Assembly (NCBI RefSeq): GCF_002217435.1
Contig: NZ_MUHF01000021.1
Span: 71,303 to 135,302, forward strand
From: Flavobacterium reichenbachii
Lineage (GTDB): Bacteria > Bacteroidota > Bacteroidia > Flavobacteriales > Flavobacteriaceae
Reading direction: 5' to 3'
Length of the DNA stretch: 64,000 nucleotides
Position 1 is the stretch's first letter; every line of letters begins with the position of its first letter. The position numbers were made by a program, and so were the translations under genes. Positions 49,901-57,063 of the stretch are shown one piece after another. The notes under the pieces are model-generated. The model saw only the letters and a program-made list of their open reading frames with translations. It ran no database searches and had not been told where the DNA came from.

Positions 49901-50104
49901 ATGAATAAAAACAGCAACGCTGTCATTTGGGAGGGGCTTCGTTTATTAACGGAAATCGCTATTACAACATACTGTGGAGACTGGTTTGGTTTAAATCATT
50001 TTTTTTCGTTGAGTAATTATATCATTTTTAGCTATTTTAGCCTATCGTTTTTGATTACAAATTACTTTGTAAAAATTGACTTTAAAACCAACCCAAACCA
50101 TTAA
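49901..50104 (+). CDS. Possible small membrane protein
   Basis: 67 residues: MNKNSNAVIWEGLRLL at the start, then one or two hydrophobic segments (ITTYCGDWFGLNHFF; NYIIFSYFSLSFLITNYF) and a polar tail. No family recognised. It lies 20 bases before the lysoplasmalogenase gene on the same strand and could be its upstream partner, or it may be a chance frame. The balanced use of Trp, Gly and Cys is slightly better than random AT-rich DNA. Confidence 0.4.
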   Translation: MNKNSNAVIWEGLRLLTEIAITTYCGDWFGLNHFFSLSNYIIFSYFSLSFLITNYFVKIDFKTNPNH

Positions 50105-50124
50105 TAAATTCATAACCCCCTATT

Positions 50125-50811
50125 ATGAAAAATACTTTATTTTTTAAAATTTACATTGCCTTCAGCATTGTGTATCTCTTTATTTTATTATTTCGATATG
50201 ATAATTTAGACCTTCTTTTTAAACCTGTTTTAATGCCTCTTTTAGGATTTGGTGTATATGTTTATCCCAAATTTCCATTACGAAAATTTCTTTTAAGAGC
50301 GTTGGTATTATCATGGATTGGCGATGTAATACTGCTTTTTGCAGACATTGCCGAAATTTATTTTATTCTTGCATTAATCTCTTTTCTTATTTCCCACATT
50401 TTGTATTCCCTGATTTTTAATAAACAAACCAAAATTCAGAACAACAATAAAAAGATTTTTTTCTTAATCGGGAGTTTGGTAATTGCATGTTATTTGATCG
50501 CAATGATCCTATTTTTAATGCCGACTTTGGGCAATCTGGAAATTCCGGTAATTGTTTATGCAAGCGTTATTTCGACCATGCTTTTATTTGCCTTTAATGG
50601 TTTCTTAGTGTGGGAAAAGCCCGGAAATATCTATATTTTTACAGGAGCTCTGATCTTTGTAATTTCAGACAGTATCCTGGCTGTCAATAAATTTCATCAT
50701 CCAATAGAAAAAAGTTCATTTTATATTATGCTCACCTATCTTGTGGCAAAATATCTGATTGTAATGGGTATCATAAAATTAAACTCCAGCGTAGAACGTC
50801 TGGAGCTTTAA
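50125..50811 (+). CDS. Lysoplasmalogenase (YhhN/TMEM86 family)
   Basis: 228 residues with about eight membrane helices. The two conserved acidic motifs of the family are visible: LRALVLSWIGDVILLFADI (SxxGD) and TGALIFVISDSILAVNKFH (SDxxLAxxKF). YhhN/TMEM86 proteins hydrolyse the vinyl-ether bond of lysoplasmalogens. In an aerobic flavobacterium the natural substrate may be different, so the reaction is a family inference. The enzyme acts in the inner membrane. Confidence 0.88.
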   Translation: MKNTLFFKIYIAFSIVYLFILLFRYDNLDLLFKPVLMPLLGFGVYVYPKFPLRKFLLRALVLSWIGDVILLFADIAEIYFILALISFLISHILYSLIFNKQTKIQNNNKKIFFLIGSLVIACYLIAMILFLMPTLGNLEIPVIVYASVISTMLLFAFNGFLVWEKPGNIYIFTGALIFVISDSILAVNKFHHPIEKSSFYIMLTYLVAKYLIVMGIIKLNSSVERLEL

Positions 50812-50893
50812 TTTTAAAATTTAGTAAAAAAGAAGTTTATTTTTAAACTGCTCTTTCTTAATCTAGATTATAAAATTTATTGATTTTAGTACT

Positions 50894-50901
50894 TACATTT
50901 G
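50894..50901 (+). promoter_or_regulatory. Candidate -7 promoter element
   Basis: TACATTTG matches TAnnTTTG and ends 23 bases before the ATG at 50925. It also argues that the gene starts at 50925 and not at 50880. Confidence 0.45.
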
Positions 50902-50924
50902 TATTACAAAATAAGCCCTTGAAC

Positions 50925-51380
50925 ATGAAAAAAACAGCACTTTTTATCGTTTTACTACTTTCTACGGTTTCCTGCATCAGCACAAAATCTACTTTGAAAA
51001 ATGTAGATGATAATGCGCCAGATTTAATCCTGAAGAAAAACAATACTTTTGCCATTACCTTATTTAGTAATGACAAAAAATACGGTTATGATCCTGATTA
51101 TCCTGTAAACATTTTTTATAGAAATACAAAAGACGAAGCTTTGAATGAAACTCGTTTTTTAAATGCTCTGGCTGGTCCAAACGGTGAAAAAATTACTTTC
51201 ACGAGATTAGAAACCTGTTGCCCTTTTCCTACCAAGAGAAGTGATATGGGTGCCGGTTTTCTAAATGTTTATGAATTGAAATGGGAAGGCCAGAAAAAAC
51301 CAACTAAACTTTATTTGAATGTTTATGAAAAAGGCGTTTTGATGGTTCCGATGGGATTGACTTTGAGTAAAGAAAAATAA
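50925..51380 (+). CDS. Small lipoprotein of unknown function
   Basis: 151 residues from MKKTALFIVLLLSTVSCIST. A start at 50880 would precede the promoter-like element and hide the signal. The lipobox is TVSC. The mature protein has KYGYDPDYPVNIFYRNTKDE, a two-cysteine motif LETCCPFPTKRSDMGAGFLN and LYLNVYEKGVLMVPMGLT. I do not recognise a function. It is upstream of kdsA and overlaps the usual region of LPS-related genes, but no functional link can be shown. Confidence 0.8.
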   Translation: MKKTALFIVLLLSTVSCISTKSTLKNVDDNAPDLILKKNNTFAITLFSNDKKYGYDPDYPVNIFYRNTKDEALNETRFLNALAGPNGEKITFTRLETCCPFPTKRSDMGAGFLNVYELKWEGQKKPTKLYLNVYEKGVLMVPMGLTLSKEK

Positions 51381-51397
51381 ATATAAGTGTAGAGATA

Positions 51398-51841
51398 ATG
51401 ATTAAAAACAAAATAGTTTTTGGCACTTTTATTATTTTATTATTGATTCTATTTCCATACTCGATTTTACTTTTAATTTTCCATTCTGATATTTTATCCT
51501 CGGTTATTCCGGGTTGGAATACAACGATATATCCAATAGGAGCAATTATTAAATTGCCTGTATTATCGATTACAGTTTATTATTTTTGGAAACTTTCGAA
51601 GATTACAAAAGAAATAGATCTCAAAAAAGTTATTGTATATCTCCTGCTTACAATTCCAGCAGTGATAATTACAAAACTCAATCTCTTCCAGTTGGTTAAT
51701 TTTGGTTTAACGACTCCTGAAAATTTCGAAAGCCAAATTATAATTGTAGTTATTATAAATATTATTGCAAATACTCTTTTTTTTACGGGTCAGATTCTAT
51801 TTGGCTTCTATTATATAAAACAAACAAAAAAATTAACTTAA
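51398..51841 (+). CDS. Small four-helix membrane protein
   Basis: 147 residues with four hydrophobic segments: VFGTFIILLLILFPYSILLL, IGAIIKLPVLSITVYYFW, KVIVYLLLTIPAVIITKL and IIIVVIINIIANTLFFTGQI. A KK/KIT-rich cytoplasmic loop is between segments two and three. No family recognised. It begins 17 bases after the lipoprotein gene, so they are probably co-transcribed. The 217-base gap that follows includes a short hairpin. Confidence 0.7.
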   Translation: MIKNKIVFGTFIILLLILFPYSILLLIFHSDILSSVIPGWNTTIYPIGAIIKLPVLSITVYYFWKLSKITKEIDLKKVIVYLLLTIPAVIITKLNLFQLVNFGLTTPENFESQIIIVVIINIIANTLFFTGQILFGFYYIKQTKKLT

Positions 51842-51905
51842 ATTTTCTTAACACTGTCGAAGCTAAAGTTCTGATATAAGAGAAATCATTTTTAAATAAA
51901 AATAT

Positions 51906-51926
51906 CTCCCAAGCAAACTGCTTGGA
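51906..51926 (+). other. Short hairpin in the gap before kdsA
   Basis: CTCCCAAGCA and TGCTTGGAG pair with one bulged base around the loop AAC. No T-run follows, so it is not a standard terminator. It could be part of the lipoprotein operon's 3' end. Confidence 0.4.
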
Positions 51927-52027
51927 GTTCATTAACTGATTTAAAAATAGAAATGGAAAGGGTTCCCGTCACAATTGGGATTCACAAATAATTCTTAAAT
52001 CTTCATCTCAAACTCATAAATCATAAC

Positions 52028-52035
52028 TACCTTTG
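52028..52035 (+). promoter_or_regulatory. Candidate -7 promoter element of kdsA
   Basis: TACCTTTG matches TAnnTTTG and ends 23 bases before the ATG at 52059. The same octamer precedes prmA. Confidence 0.5.
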
Positions 52036-52058
52036 CACAGTCAAAAATAATTCATATT

Positions 52059-52877
52059 ATGAACATACAACATATTCCACAAATTAAGCATACTGACAGC
52101 GGAAATTTCTTTTTATTAGCGGGACCATGCGCTATCGAAGGGGAAGAAATGGCTCTTAGAATTGCTGAAAAATTAGTTGGTATTACCGACAAACTTCAGA
52201 TTCCTTATGTATTTAAAGGATCTTTTAAAAAAGCCAACCGTTCTAGAATTGACAGCTTTTCTGGAATTGGTGACGAAAAAGCATTAAAAATTTTAAGAAA
52301 AGTATCAGAAACTTTTCATATTCCGACTGTTACAGATATTCATACAAATGAAGATGCAGCTATGGCTGCACAATATGTTGATGTACTGCAGATTCCTGCT
52401 TTCCTGGTTCGCCAGACTGATCTTGTTGTTGCGGCGGCAAATACAGGAAAAGTAGTTAACTTGAAAAAAGGACAATTTATGAGTCCGGAGAGCATGAAAC
52501 ATGCTGTTCAAAAAGTATTAGACTGTAATAATGAGAATGTCATAGTTACAGATCGTGGTACTATGTTTGGATACCAGGACATGATTGTTGATTTTAGAGG
52601 TATTCCTACTATGCAGCAATATGCTTCTACAGTTTTGGATGTTACGCATTCTTTGCAGCAGCCAAATCAAACTGCCGGAGTTACAGGAGGAAGACCTGAT
52701 ATGATCGAAACTGTTGCAAAAGCCGGTATCGCAGTTGGTGTTGATGGTATTTTTATCGAAACACACTTTGATCCCGCTAATGCAAAAAGTGACGGTGCTA
52801 ATATGCTTCATTTAGACTATTTTGAAGGTTTGATGACTAAATTGGTGGCGATTAGAAAAACAGTTAACTCATTCTAA
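52059..52877 (+). CDS. kdsA: 3-deoxy-8-phosphooctulonate synthase
   Basis: 272 residues. It condenses phosphoenolpyruvate with arabinose 5-phosphate for the KDO sugar of lipopolysaccharide. Recognisable family motifs: FLLAGPCAIEGEEMALRIAE, YVFKGSFKKANRSR, FSGIGDEKALKIL, PTVTDIHTNEDAAMAA, DVLQIPAFLVRQTDLV, VNLKKGQFMSPESM, VTDRGTMFGYQDMIVDFRG, and GVDGIFIETHFDPANAKSDG. The DRGTMFGYQDM segment replaces a Cys-containing motif of metal-dependent forms, suggesting the metal-independent type; this is a tentative reading. Confidence 0.97.
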   Translation: MNIQHIPQIKHTDSGNFFLLAGPCAIEGEEMALRIAEKLVGITDKLQIPYVFKGSFKKANRSRIDSFSGIGDEKALKILRKVSETFHIPTVTDIHTNEDAAMAAQYVDVLQIPAFLVRQTDLVVAAANTGKVVNLKKGQFMSPESMKHAVQKVLDCNNENVIVTDRGTMFGYQDMIVDFRGIPTMQQYASTVLDVTHSLQQPNQTAGVTGGRPDMIETVAKAGIAVGVDGIFIETHFDPANAKSDGANMLHLDYFEGLMTKLVAIRKTVNSF

Positions 52878-52897
52878 ATTTATAATACTTAAGTTCT

Positions 52898-53803
52898 TTG
52901 AAAACAAAATTTTTATTTTTCGTCTTGCTTGGCTTTTCATTAAGCACTTTTGCGCAAGAAGAAATTCCGGTACAAAAATACACTGCTCACAATAAAGGAA
53001 AATTCTTTGTAATGTGGGGTGGAAATAGAGATACTTACTCTGACTCTGATGTAAATTTCAGAGGTAAAGATTACAACTTTACAGTGAATAATATGACAGC
53101 TCATGATAAACCTAAAGGCTGGCATGTAGACTATATTAATCCTGCTAACATGACTATTCCTCAAACTAACTTGAGATTAGGTTATTTCTTTAGCGACCAT
53201 TATAGTGTTACAATTGGTGTTGATCACATGAAATATGTAATGACACAGAATCAAATTGCAAATGTTACTGGAAACATCAATCTGCCTGCAGATGATCCTG
53301 CTTCGATCTACAATGGAGAATACAATAACAGACCTGTAGATATGTCTCAGGGTGGTGCTAAAGAAGGTGGTTATGACAATGGTACTACACCTGTAAACGG
53401 TCCTGCTTTTCTAATGTATGAGCATACAGATGGTTTAAACTATATTAATACCGAAGTTTCTAGATTTGATGATATTTCGAAATTGTTCAGTCTTCCAAAT
53501 ATTGATAAAGTTCAGATAAACTTAACCGAAGGATTAGGAGCTGGTGTTTTGTATCCAAAAACAAATACAACTCTTTTAGGGAAAGAACGTCATGATGATT
53601 TTCATGTTTCTGGTTATGGTGTTTCTGCAAAAGCTGGTCTAAACATTACTTTTTTCAAACATTTCTATATTCAGGGAGAGTTAAAAGGCGGTTATATCAA
53701 TATGCAAGATATTAGAACTACTACAAGTAACGAAGATAAAGCTTCTCAAGACTTCTTCTTCTTCCAAAAAATTATTGCTGTTGGAGGAATTTTCAGAATC
53801 TAA
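52898..53803 (+). CDS. Outer-membrane beta-barrel protein with TTG start
   Basis: 301 residues. The only start that keeps the signal peptide (MKTKFLFFVLLGFSLSTFAQ) is TTG at 52898; no in-frame ATG lies nearby upstream. The mature chain alternates strands such as KGKFFVMWGGNRDTYSDSDV, NLRLGYFFSDHYSVTIGVDH, GVSAKAGLNITFFKHFYIQG and ends FFFFQKIIAVGGIFRI with an aromatic-type last strand, typical of outer-membrane barrels. No transport signature seen. It begins 20 bases after kdsA, so it is probably co-transcribed. A terminator follows. Confidence 0.85.
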   Translation: MKTKFLFFVLLGFSLSTFAQEEIPVQKYTAHNKGKFFVMWGGNRDTYSDSDVNFRGKDYNFTVNNMTAHDKPKGWHVDYINPANMTIPQTNLRLGYFFSDHYSVTIGVDHMKYVMTQNQIANVTGNINLPADDPASIYNGEYNNRPVDMSQGGAKEGGYDNGTTPVNGPAFLMYEHTDGLNYINTEVSRFDDISKLFSLPNIDKVQINLTEGLGAGVLYPKTNTTLLGKERHDDFHVSGYGVSAKAGLNITFFKHFYIQGELKGGYINMQDIRTTTSNEDKASQDFFFFQKIIAVGGIFRI

Positions 53804-53826
53804 TATCTCGTAAAAATATTTTATAA

Positions 53827-53861
53827 AATAGCTGTCATTTTATTTGGCAGCTATTTTTTTT
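53827..53861 (+). terminator. Terminator of the kdsA unit
   Basis: AATAGCTGTCA and TGGCAGCTATT form an 11-bp stem with one G-T wobble and a 7-base loop, followed by a run of T. Confidence 0.9.
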
Positions 53862-53865
53862 ATCA

Positions 53866-53892
53866 TTTACTTTGCAACTCAAAGTACTTTAA
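53866..53892 (+). promoter_or_regulatory. Shared palindromic element, copy 1 (before the YiiX-like gene)
   Basis: TTTACTTTGCAACTCAAAG followed by TACTTTAA. CTTTG and CAAAG (53870-53884) are inverted around five bases. It matches 54628-54654 at 24 of 27 positions. It ends 10 bases before the start codon. Confidence 0.6.
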
Positions 53893-53902
53893 ATTCTGCT
53901 TT

Positions 53903-54580
53903 ATGAAAAAGAAACAATACTTATTTCCGCTCATTACTTTTATCCTAAGTTTCGGATGTGCATTATTTGTTGCGATAAAAGTTTTTCCAAACAATCCAAT
54001 TACTGGAATTAAAAAGGAAACAAGTACCTCAGAAAAATTTAAAGATGCAGATATAATTTTTCAGACTTCAGAATCTAAACAATGCGAAGCTGTTCGTATT
54101 GCTACTAATTCTAAATATTCTCATTGCGGGATTATTTATAACATAGACGGAAAATGGTTTGTATATGAAGCCGTTCAGCCAGTAAAAATAACACCGCTGG
54201 AAGATTGGATTACACATGGAAAAGATCATAAATATGTTGTAAAAAGGCTGAAAAATGCAGCAGCTGTTTTAACTCCTGAAGCACTTGAGAAAATGAAAAA
54301 TTATGGCAGTCAATTTAATGGAAAACAATATGATGCCTATTTTGAATGGACAAACGATCGAATTTATTGTTCTGAACTGGTTTGGAAAATATATAAAGAA
54401 GGTGCCGGAATTGAATTATGTAAACTGCAGCAATTGAAAGATTTTAATCTGAATGATGAAAGAGTGCAGAAGATATTAAAAGAAAGATATGGAAATGATA
54501 TTCCGCTGGACGAAAAAGTAGTTTCTCCTTCTAACCTATCCGATTCCAATCTATTAGTTACTGTAATAGATAATTACTAA
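53903..54580 (+). CDS. YiiX-like NlpC/P60-type cysteine hydrolase
   Basis: 225 residues with an N-terminal membrane anchor or signal (YLFPLITFILSFGCALFVAI). The permuted papain-like fold of the YiiX/YebB family is visible: DADIIFQTSESKQCEAVRIA, the conserved SKYSHCGIIYNIDGKWFVYE with histidine, and later RIYCSELVWKIYKEG with the catalytic cysteine. It is probably an envelope amidase or peptidase; the substrate is unknown. The gene has an upstream palindrome shared with the next gene and a terminator after it, so the pair looks like separately transcribed members of one regulon. Confidence 0.88.
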   Translation: MKKKQYLFPLITFILSFGCALFVAIKVFPNNPITGIKKETSTSEKFKDADIIFQTSESKQCEAVRIATNSKYSHCGIIYNIDGKWFVYEAVQPVKITPLEDWITHGKDHKYVVKRLKNAAAVLTPEALEKMKNYGSQFNGKQYDAYFEWTNDRIYCSELVWKIYKEGAGIELCKLQQLKDFNLNDERVQKILKERYGNDIPLDEKVVSPSNLSDSNLLVTVIDNY

Positions 54581-54586
54581 AATTAT

Positions 54587-54619
54587 AAAAGCTAATTCCA
54601 ATCTTAATTAGCTTTTTAT
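54587..54619 (+). terminator. Terminator after the YiiX-like gene
   Basis: AAAAGCTAATT and AATTAGCTTTT form an 11-bp perfect stem with an 8-base loop and a T-rich tail. Confidence 0.85.
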
Positions 54620-54627
54620 TTTAACTT

Positions 54628-54654
54628 TTTACTTTGAAATTCAAAGAACTTTAA
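54628..54654 (+). promoter_or_regulatory. Shared palindromic element, copy 2 (before the Coq4-like gene)
   Basis: TTTACTTTGAAATTCAAAG followed by AACTTTAA. CTTTGAA and TTCAAAG (54632-54646) are a perfect 7-bp inverted repeat around one base. It ends 19 bases before the start at 54674. Partner of 53866-53892. Confidence 0.65.
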
Positions 54655-54673
54655 GAAATAAAAATAACCACTT

Positions 54674-55126
54674 ATGAAAGATCAATTTGTCGAAAAAATG
54701 TATGAAAGAACTAAAAAGCCTTATCAAAAATATTTTAAAAGAAATACACCTTGGGACATTGATAAAACCAAGCTTTTAAGTTATCCCAAAGATTCTTTAG
54801 GATATGGCTTAGGAAATTTTCTTTATAAAAATCATCTCGACATACAGCCAAAACTAGAAGATCATGATATTATACATGTTTTGACCAATACGGGTATTTC
54901 TGTTCCGGAAGAAATCGGAATGCAGTATTATCTTTTAGGAAATGGTAAGAAGAGTATGTATCTGTTTTTGGTAATACTATCGGGTACATTATTTTATCCT
55001 GCAAAAGTCCGCTATTTTTTGCAGCAATTCAGAAAAGGATATCAAGCACATTCTTTTTATTATTTGAATTTTTTAAATATGCTTAACATGCCTATTCCGG
55101 CAATTCAAAAAACATTTAAAATATAA
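54674..55126 (+). CDS. Coq4-like protein
   Basis: 150 residues. The motif EDHDIIHVLTNTGISVPEEI has the Coq4-type metal-ligand pattern H-D-x-x-H followed eleven residues later by glutamate. Two hydrophobic helices follow (MYLFLVILSGTLFYPAKV; YLNFLNMLNMPIPAI). Coq4 acts in ubiquinone synthesis in eukaryotes and some bacteria, but Bacteroidota use menaquinone, so the role here must be different or relaxed. It lies 4 bases before the next gene, so the two are co-transcribed. The fold assignment is motif-based. Confidence 0.8.
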   Translation: MKDQFVEKMYERTKKPYQKYFKRNTPWDIDKTKLLSYPKDSLGYGLGNFLYKNHLDIQPKLEDHDIIHVLTNTGISVPEEIGMQYYLLGNGKKSMYLFLVILSGTLFYPAKVRYFLQQFRKGYQAHSFYYLNFLNMLNMPIPAIQKTFKI

Positions 55127-55129
55127 TCT

Positions 55130-55435
55130 ATGAAAACCATTGACCAAAAACCTTTTGAAGAAACGCAGTCTATTGACCTTACAATTGGATCTTTTATCAT
55201 TATAACCATTTTATTTGCTCTTTATATGGTTTCTAATGAAAGTTCTAATATTTTAATTTTTGCTTCACCATTTATAGTTTCAGCAATAATTCTTAACGTT
55301 ATAATGCTGTTTCATCTGCTAGACAATTTTATAAGACATTATGAAATGCGAAAAGATATTGGCATTAAAATTTTAATATTATTATCTAATATTCCGATAA
55401 CTTTTTTGTACTACACCGTTGTAATAAAACTCTAA
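55130..55435 (+). CDS. Small membrane protein of unknown function
   Basis: 101 residues with three hydrophobic segments: IGSFIIITILFALYMVS, ILIFASPFIVSAIILNVIML and ILILLSNIPITFLYYTVVI. A charged stretch with DNFIRHYEMRKDIG lies between the second and third. No family recognised. It begins 3 bases after the Coq4-like stop, so it is translated from the same message and is likely a functional partner at the membrane. Confidence 0.75.
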   Translation: MKTIDQKPFEETQSIDLTIGSFIIITILFALYMVSNESSNILIFASPFIVSAIILNVIMLFHLLDNFIRHYEMRKDIGIKILILLSNIPITFLYYTVVIKL

Positions 55436-55458
55436 TATGAGTTGTTGATTTTTGGATA

Positions 55459-55492
55459 AAAAAAAGCTGCGAGATGTACTCGCAGCTTTTAT
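55459..55492. terminator. Bidirectional terminator between the Coq4 unit and the M28 peptidase
   Basis: AAAAGCTGCGAG and CTCGCAGCTTTT form a perfect 12-bp stem with a 5-base loop and A/T runs on both sides, serving both convergent units. Confidence 0.95.
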
Positions 55493-55509
55493 AATAAGGT
55501 AAATAAATC

Positions 55510-56898
55510 TTAATTCGCCTTCGGAAGTTCAATTCCGTTTTGATCCATTAAATACATTAATGATGTCATTGTAGCAGCGCCAAGTTCTAATTCTCTCTTG
55601 TTTATAGCATCAAATTTATCGTTTGCTGCATGATGGTAATCAAAATAGCGTTGAGAATCTGGTTTTAAGCCAGCCTTTACAATTGCTTTAGAAGTTAGAT
55701 GACTAATATCTGATCCTGCATGTCCTATTGTAAAACTATGAACTAAATAAGGTTCAAAAAAGTCTTTATATCCTTGTATCTTTTTTAGATTAACATCATC
55801 TGCTTCTATAGAAAACCCTCTTGGACTAAAGCCGCCTGAATCACTTTCCAGAGCAAAAATATGATTTTCGTTATTTTTCTTTGATTGTTCTTCGTACTTC
55901 GCACCACCTTTACCACCATTTTCTTCATTCATAAACAAAACTACACGAATCGTATTTTTCGGTTTATAATTTAAGTTTTTAAGAATGCGCAGTACTTCCA
56001 TACTTTGCACTACTCCTGCTCCATCATCATGAGAACCGTCTGCAAGATCCCAAGAATCCAAATGCCCGCCGACTACCATAATATTTGAAGGATTTACTGT
56101 TCCTGTCAGCTCACCAATTACATTATGAGATAAAACATCCGGCAGTGTTTCGCAAGATTGTTTAAAATAAAATTTTAAAGCTGGGTTAACTTTTAAAGAT
56201 TTGCTTAATAATTCAGCTCCATTTGTACTGATTGCAGCTGTTGGAATATATTGCTCTTTTGGCAGATCGCCATAACTTTGTGCACCTGTATGCGGGAAAT
56301 CGTCCAGACGCAGATTCATAGAACGAACAATTGTTCCTACAGCTCCTAATTTTGCTGCTTCTTTTGCACCTGCAAATCTTTGGTCAACACATGCTCCGTA
56401 AGAAACAAATGTTTCTACATTTTCCGGATTCATTGGTCTGTTAAAGAATACAATTTTTCCTTTTATTTTATCGCCTAATGCAGCCAGCTCATTAATTCCC
56501 TGCACTTCAATTATTTCGGCTGTAAGACCGGTTTTTGGAGTAGCAACTGAACCTCCTAAAGCACAAATTGGCACAACAGTTTTTACTTTTCCATCTAAAA
56601 TGTAAGCAGTTTCTTTTTCGCCGCGCACCCAATGAGGCACCATAACTTCTTGTAAATAAACTTTGTCAAGTCCCAGACTTTCTAGTTGTCTTTTGGTATA
56701 CTGAACGGCATCGCCGGCAGTTGCAGAACCTGATAAACGTGCTCCGATATCATTAGACAAATATTCCAGCCAGCTGTAACATTTTGACTCAGTTAAAGCT
56801 TTTTTATAAAATAACTTAATGTTTTTCTCATCATTTGACTGTGCAAAAGAAGTCAATCCGTTTAAAACTAAAACAGTTAAAAGAATCGTTTTTTTCAT
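55510..56898 (-). CDS. M28 family zinc peptidase with PA domain
   Basis: 462 residues with a signal ending TSFAQ. The zinc ligands of M28 are in place: VVGGHLDSWDLADGSHDDGAG split here as H279 and D281 in GGHLDSWD, D291 in SHDDGAG, the catalytic pair E325-E326 in FMNEENGG, and a late histidine in GHAGSDISHL. A protease-associated (PA) domain is inserted at about 125-250 (GLTAEIIEVQGINELAALGD; KGKIVFFNRPMNPEN). It is an exported aminopeptidase or carboxypeptidase, similar to plasma glutamate carboxypeptidase-like proteins. No sorting domain at the C-terminus, so it is probably periplasmic. Confidence 0.93.
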   Translation of the reverse strand: MKKTILLTVLVLNGLTSFAQSNDEKNIKLFYKKALTESKCYSWLEYLSNDIGARLSGSATAGDAVQYTKRQLESLGLDKVYLQEVMVPHWVRGEKETAYILDGKVKTVVPICALGGSVATPKTGLTAEIIEVQGINELAALGDKIKGKIVFFNRPMNPENVETFVSYGACVDQRFAGAKEAAKLGAVGTIVRSMNLRLDDFPHTGAQSYGDLPKEQYIPTAAISTNGAELLSKSLKVNPALKFYFKQSCETLPDVLSHNVIGELTGTVNPSNIMVVGGHLDSWDLADGSHDDGAGVVQSMEVLRILKNLNYKPKNTIRVVLFMNEENGGKGGAKYEEQSKKNNENHIFALESDSGGFSPRGFSIEADDVNLKKIQGYKDFFEPYLVHSFTIGHAGSDISHLTSKAIVKAGLKPDSQRYFDYHHAANDKFDAINKRELELGAATMTSLMYLMDQNGIELPKAN

Positions 56899-57002
56899 GG
56901 TTTTTATAGCATTTTTGGGTTATGTACTCACTTTTTTTGTGAGCAGAACAAAGGAACAAAATTCTTAACAACTCAAAGCATTTACGAAAGCTTTTCTCAA
57001 AA

Positions 57003-57046
57003 AAAAACTCTAAATGTGCATTTTATGGCAGCAGTTAGAGTTTTTT
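57003..57046 (-). terminator. Terminator after the GH43 gene
   Basis: On the minus strand AACTCTAA and TTAGAGTT pair around a 19-base loop, followed by T8. It lies about 20 bases after the stop at 57064. Confidence 0.75.
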
Positions 57047-57063
57047 ATTAGCATTAAATCAAA

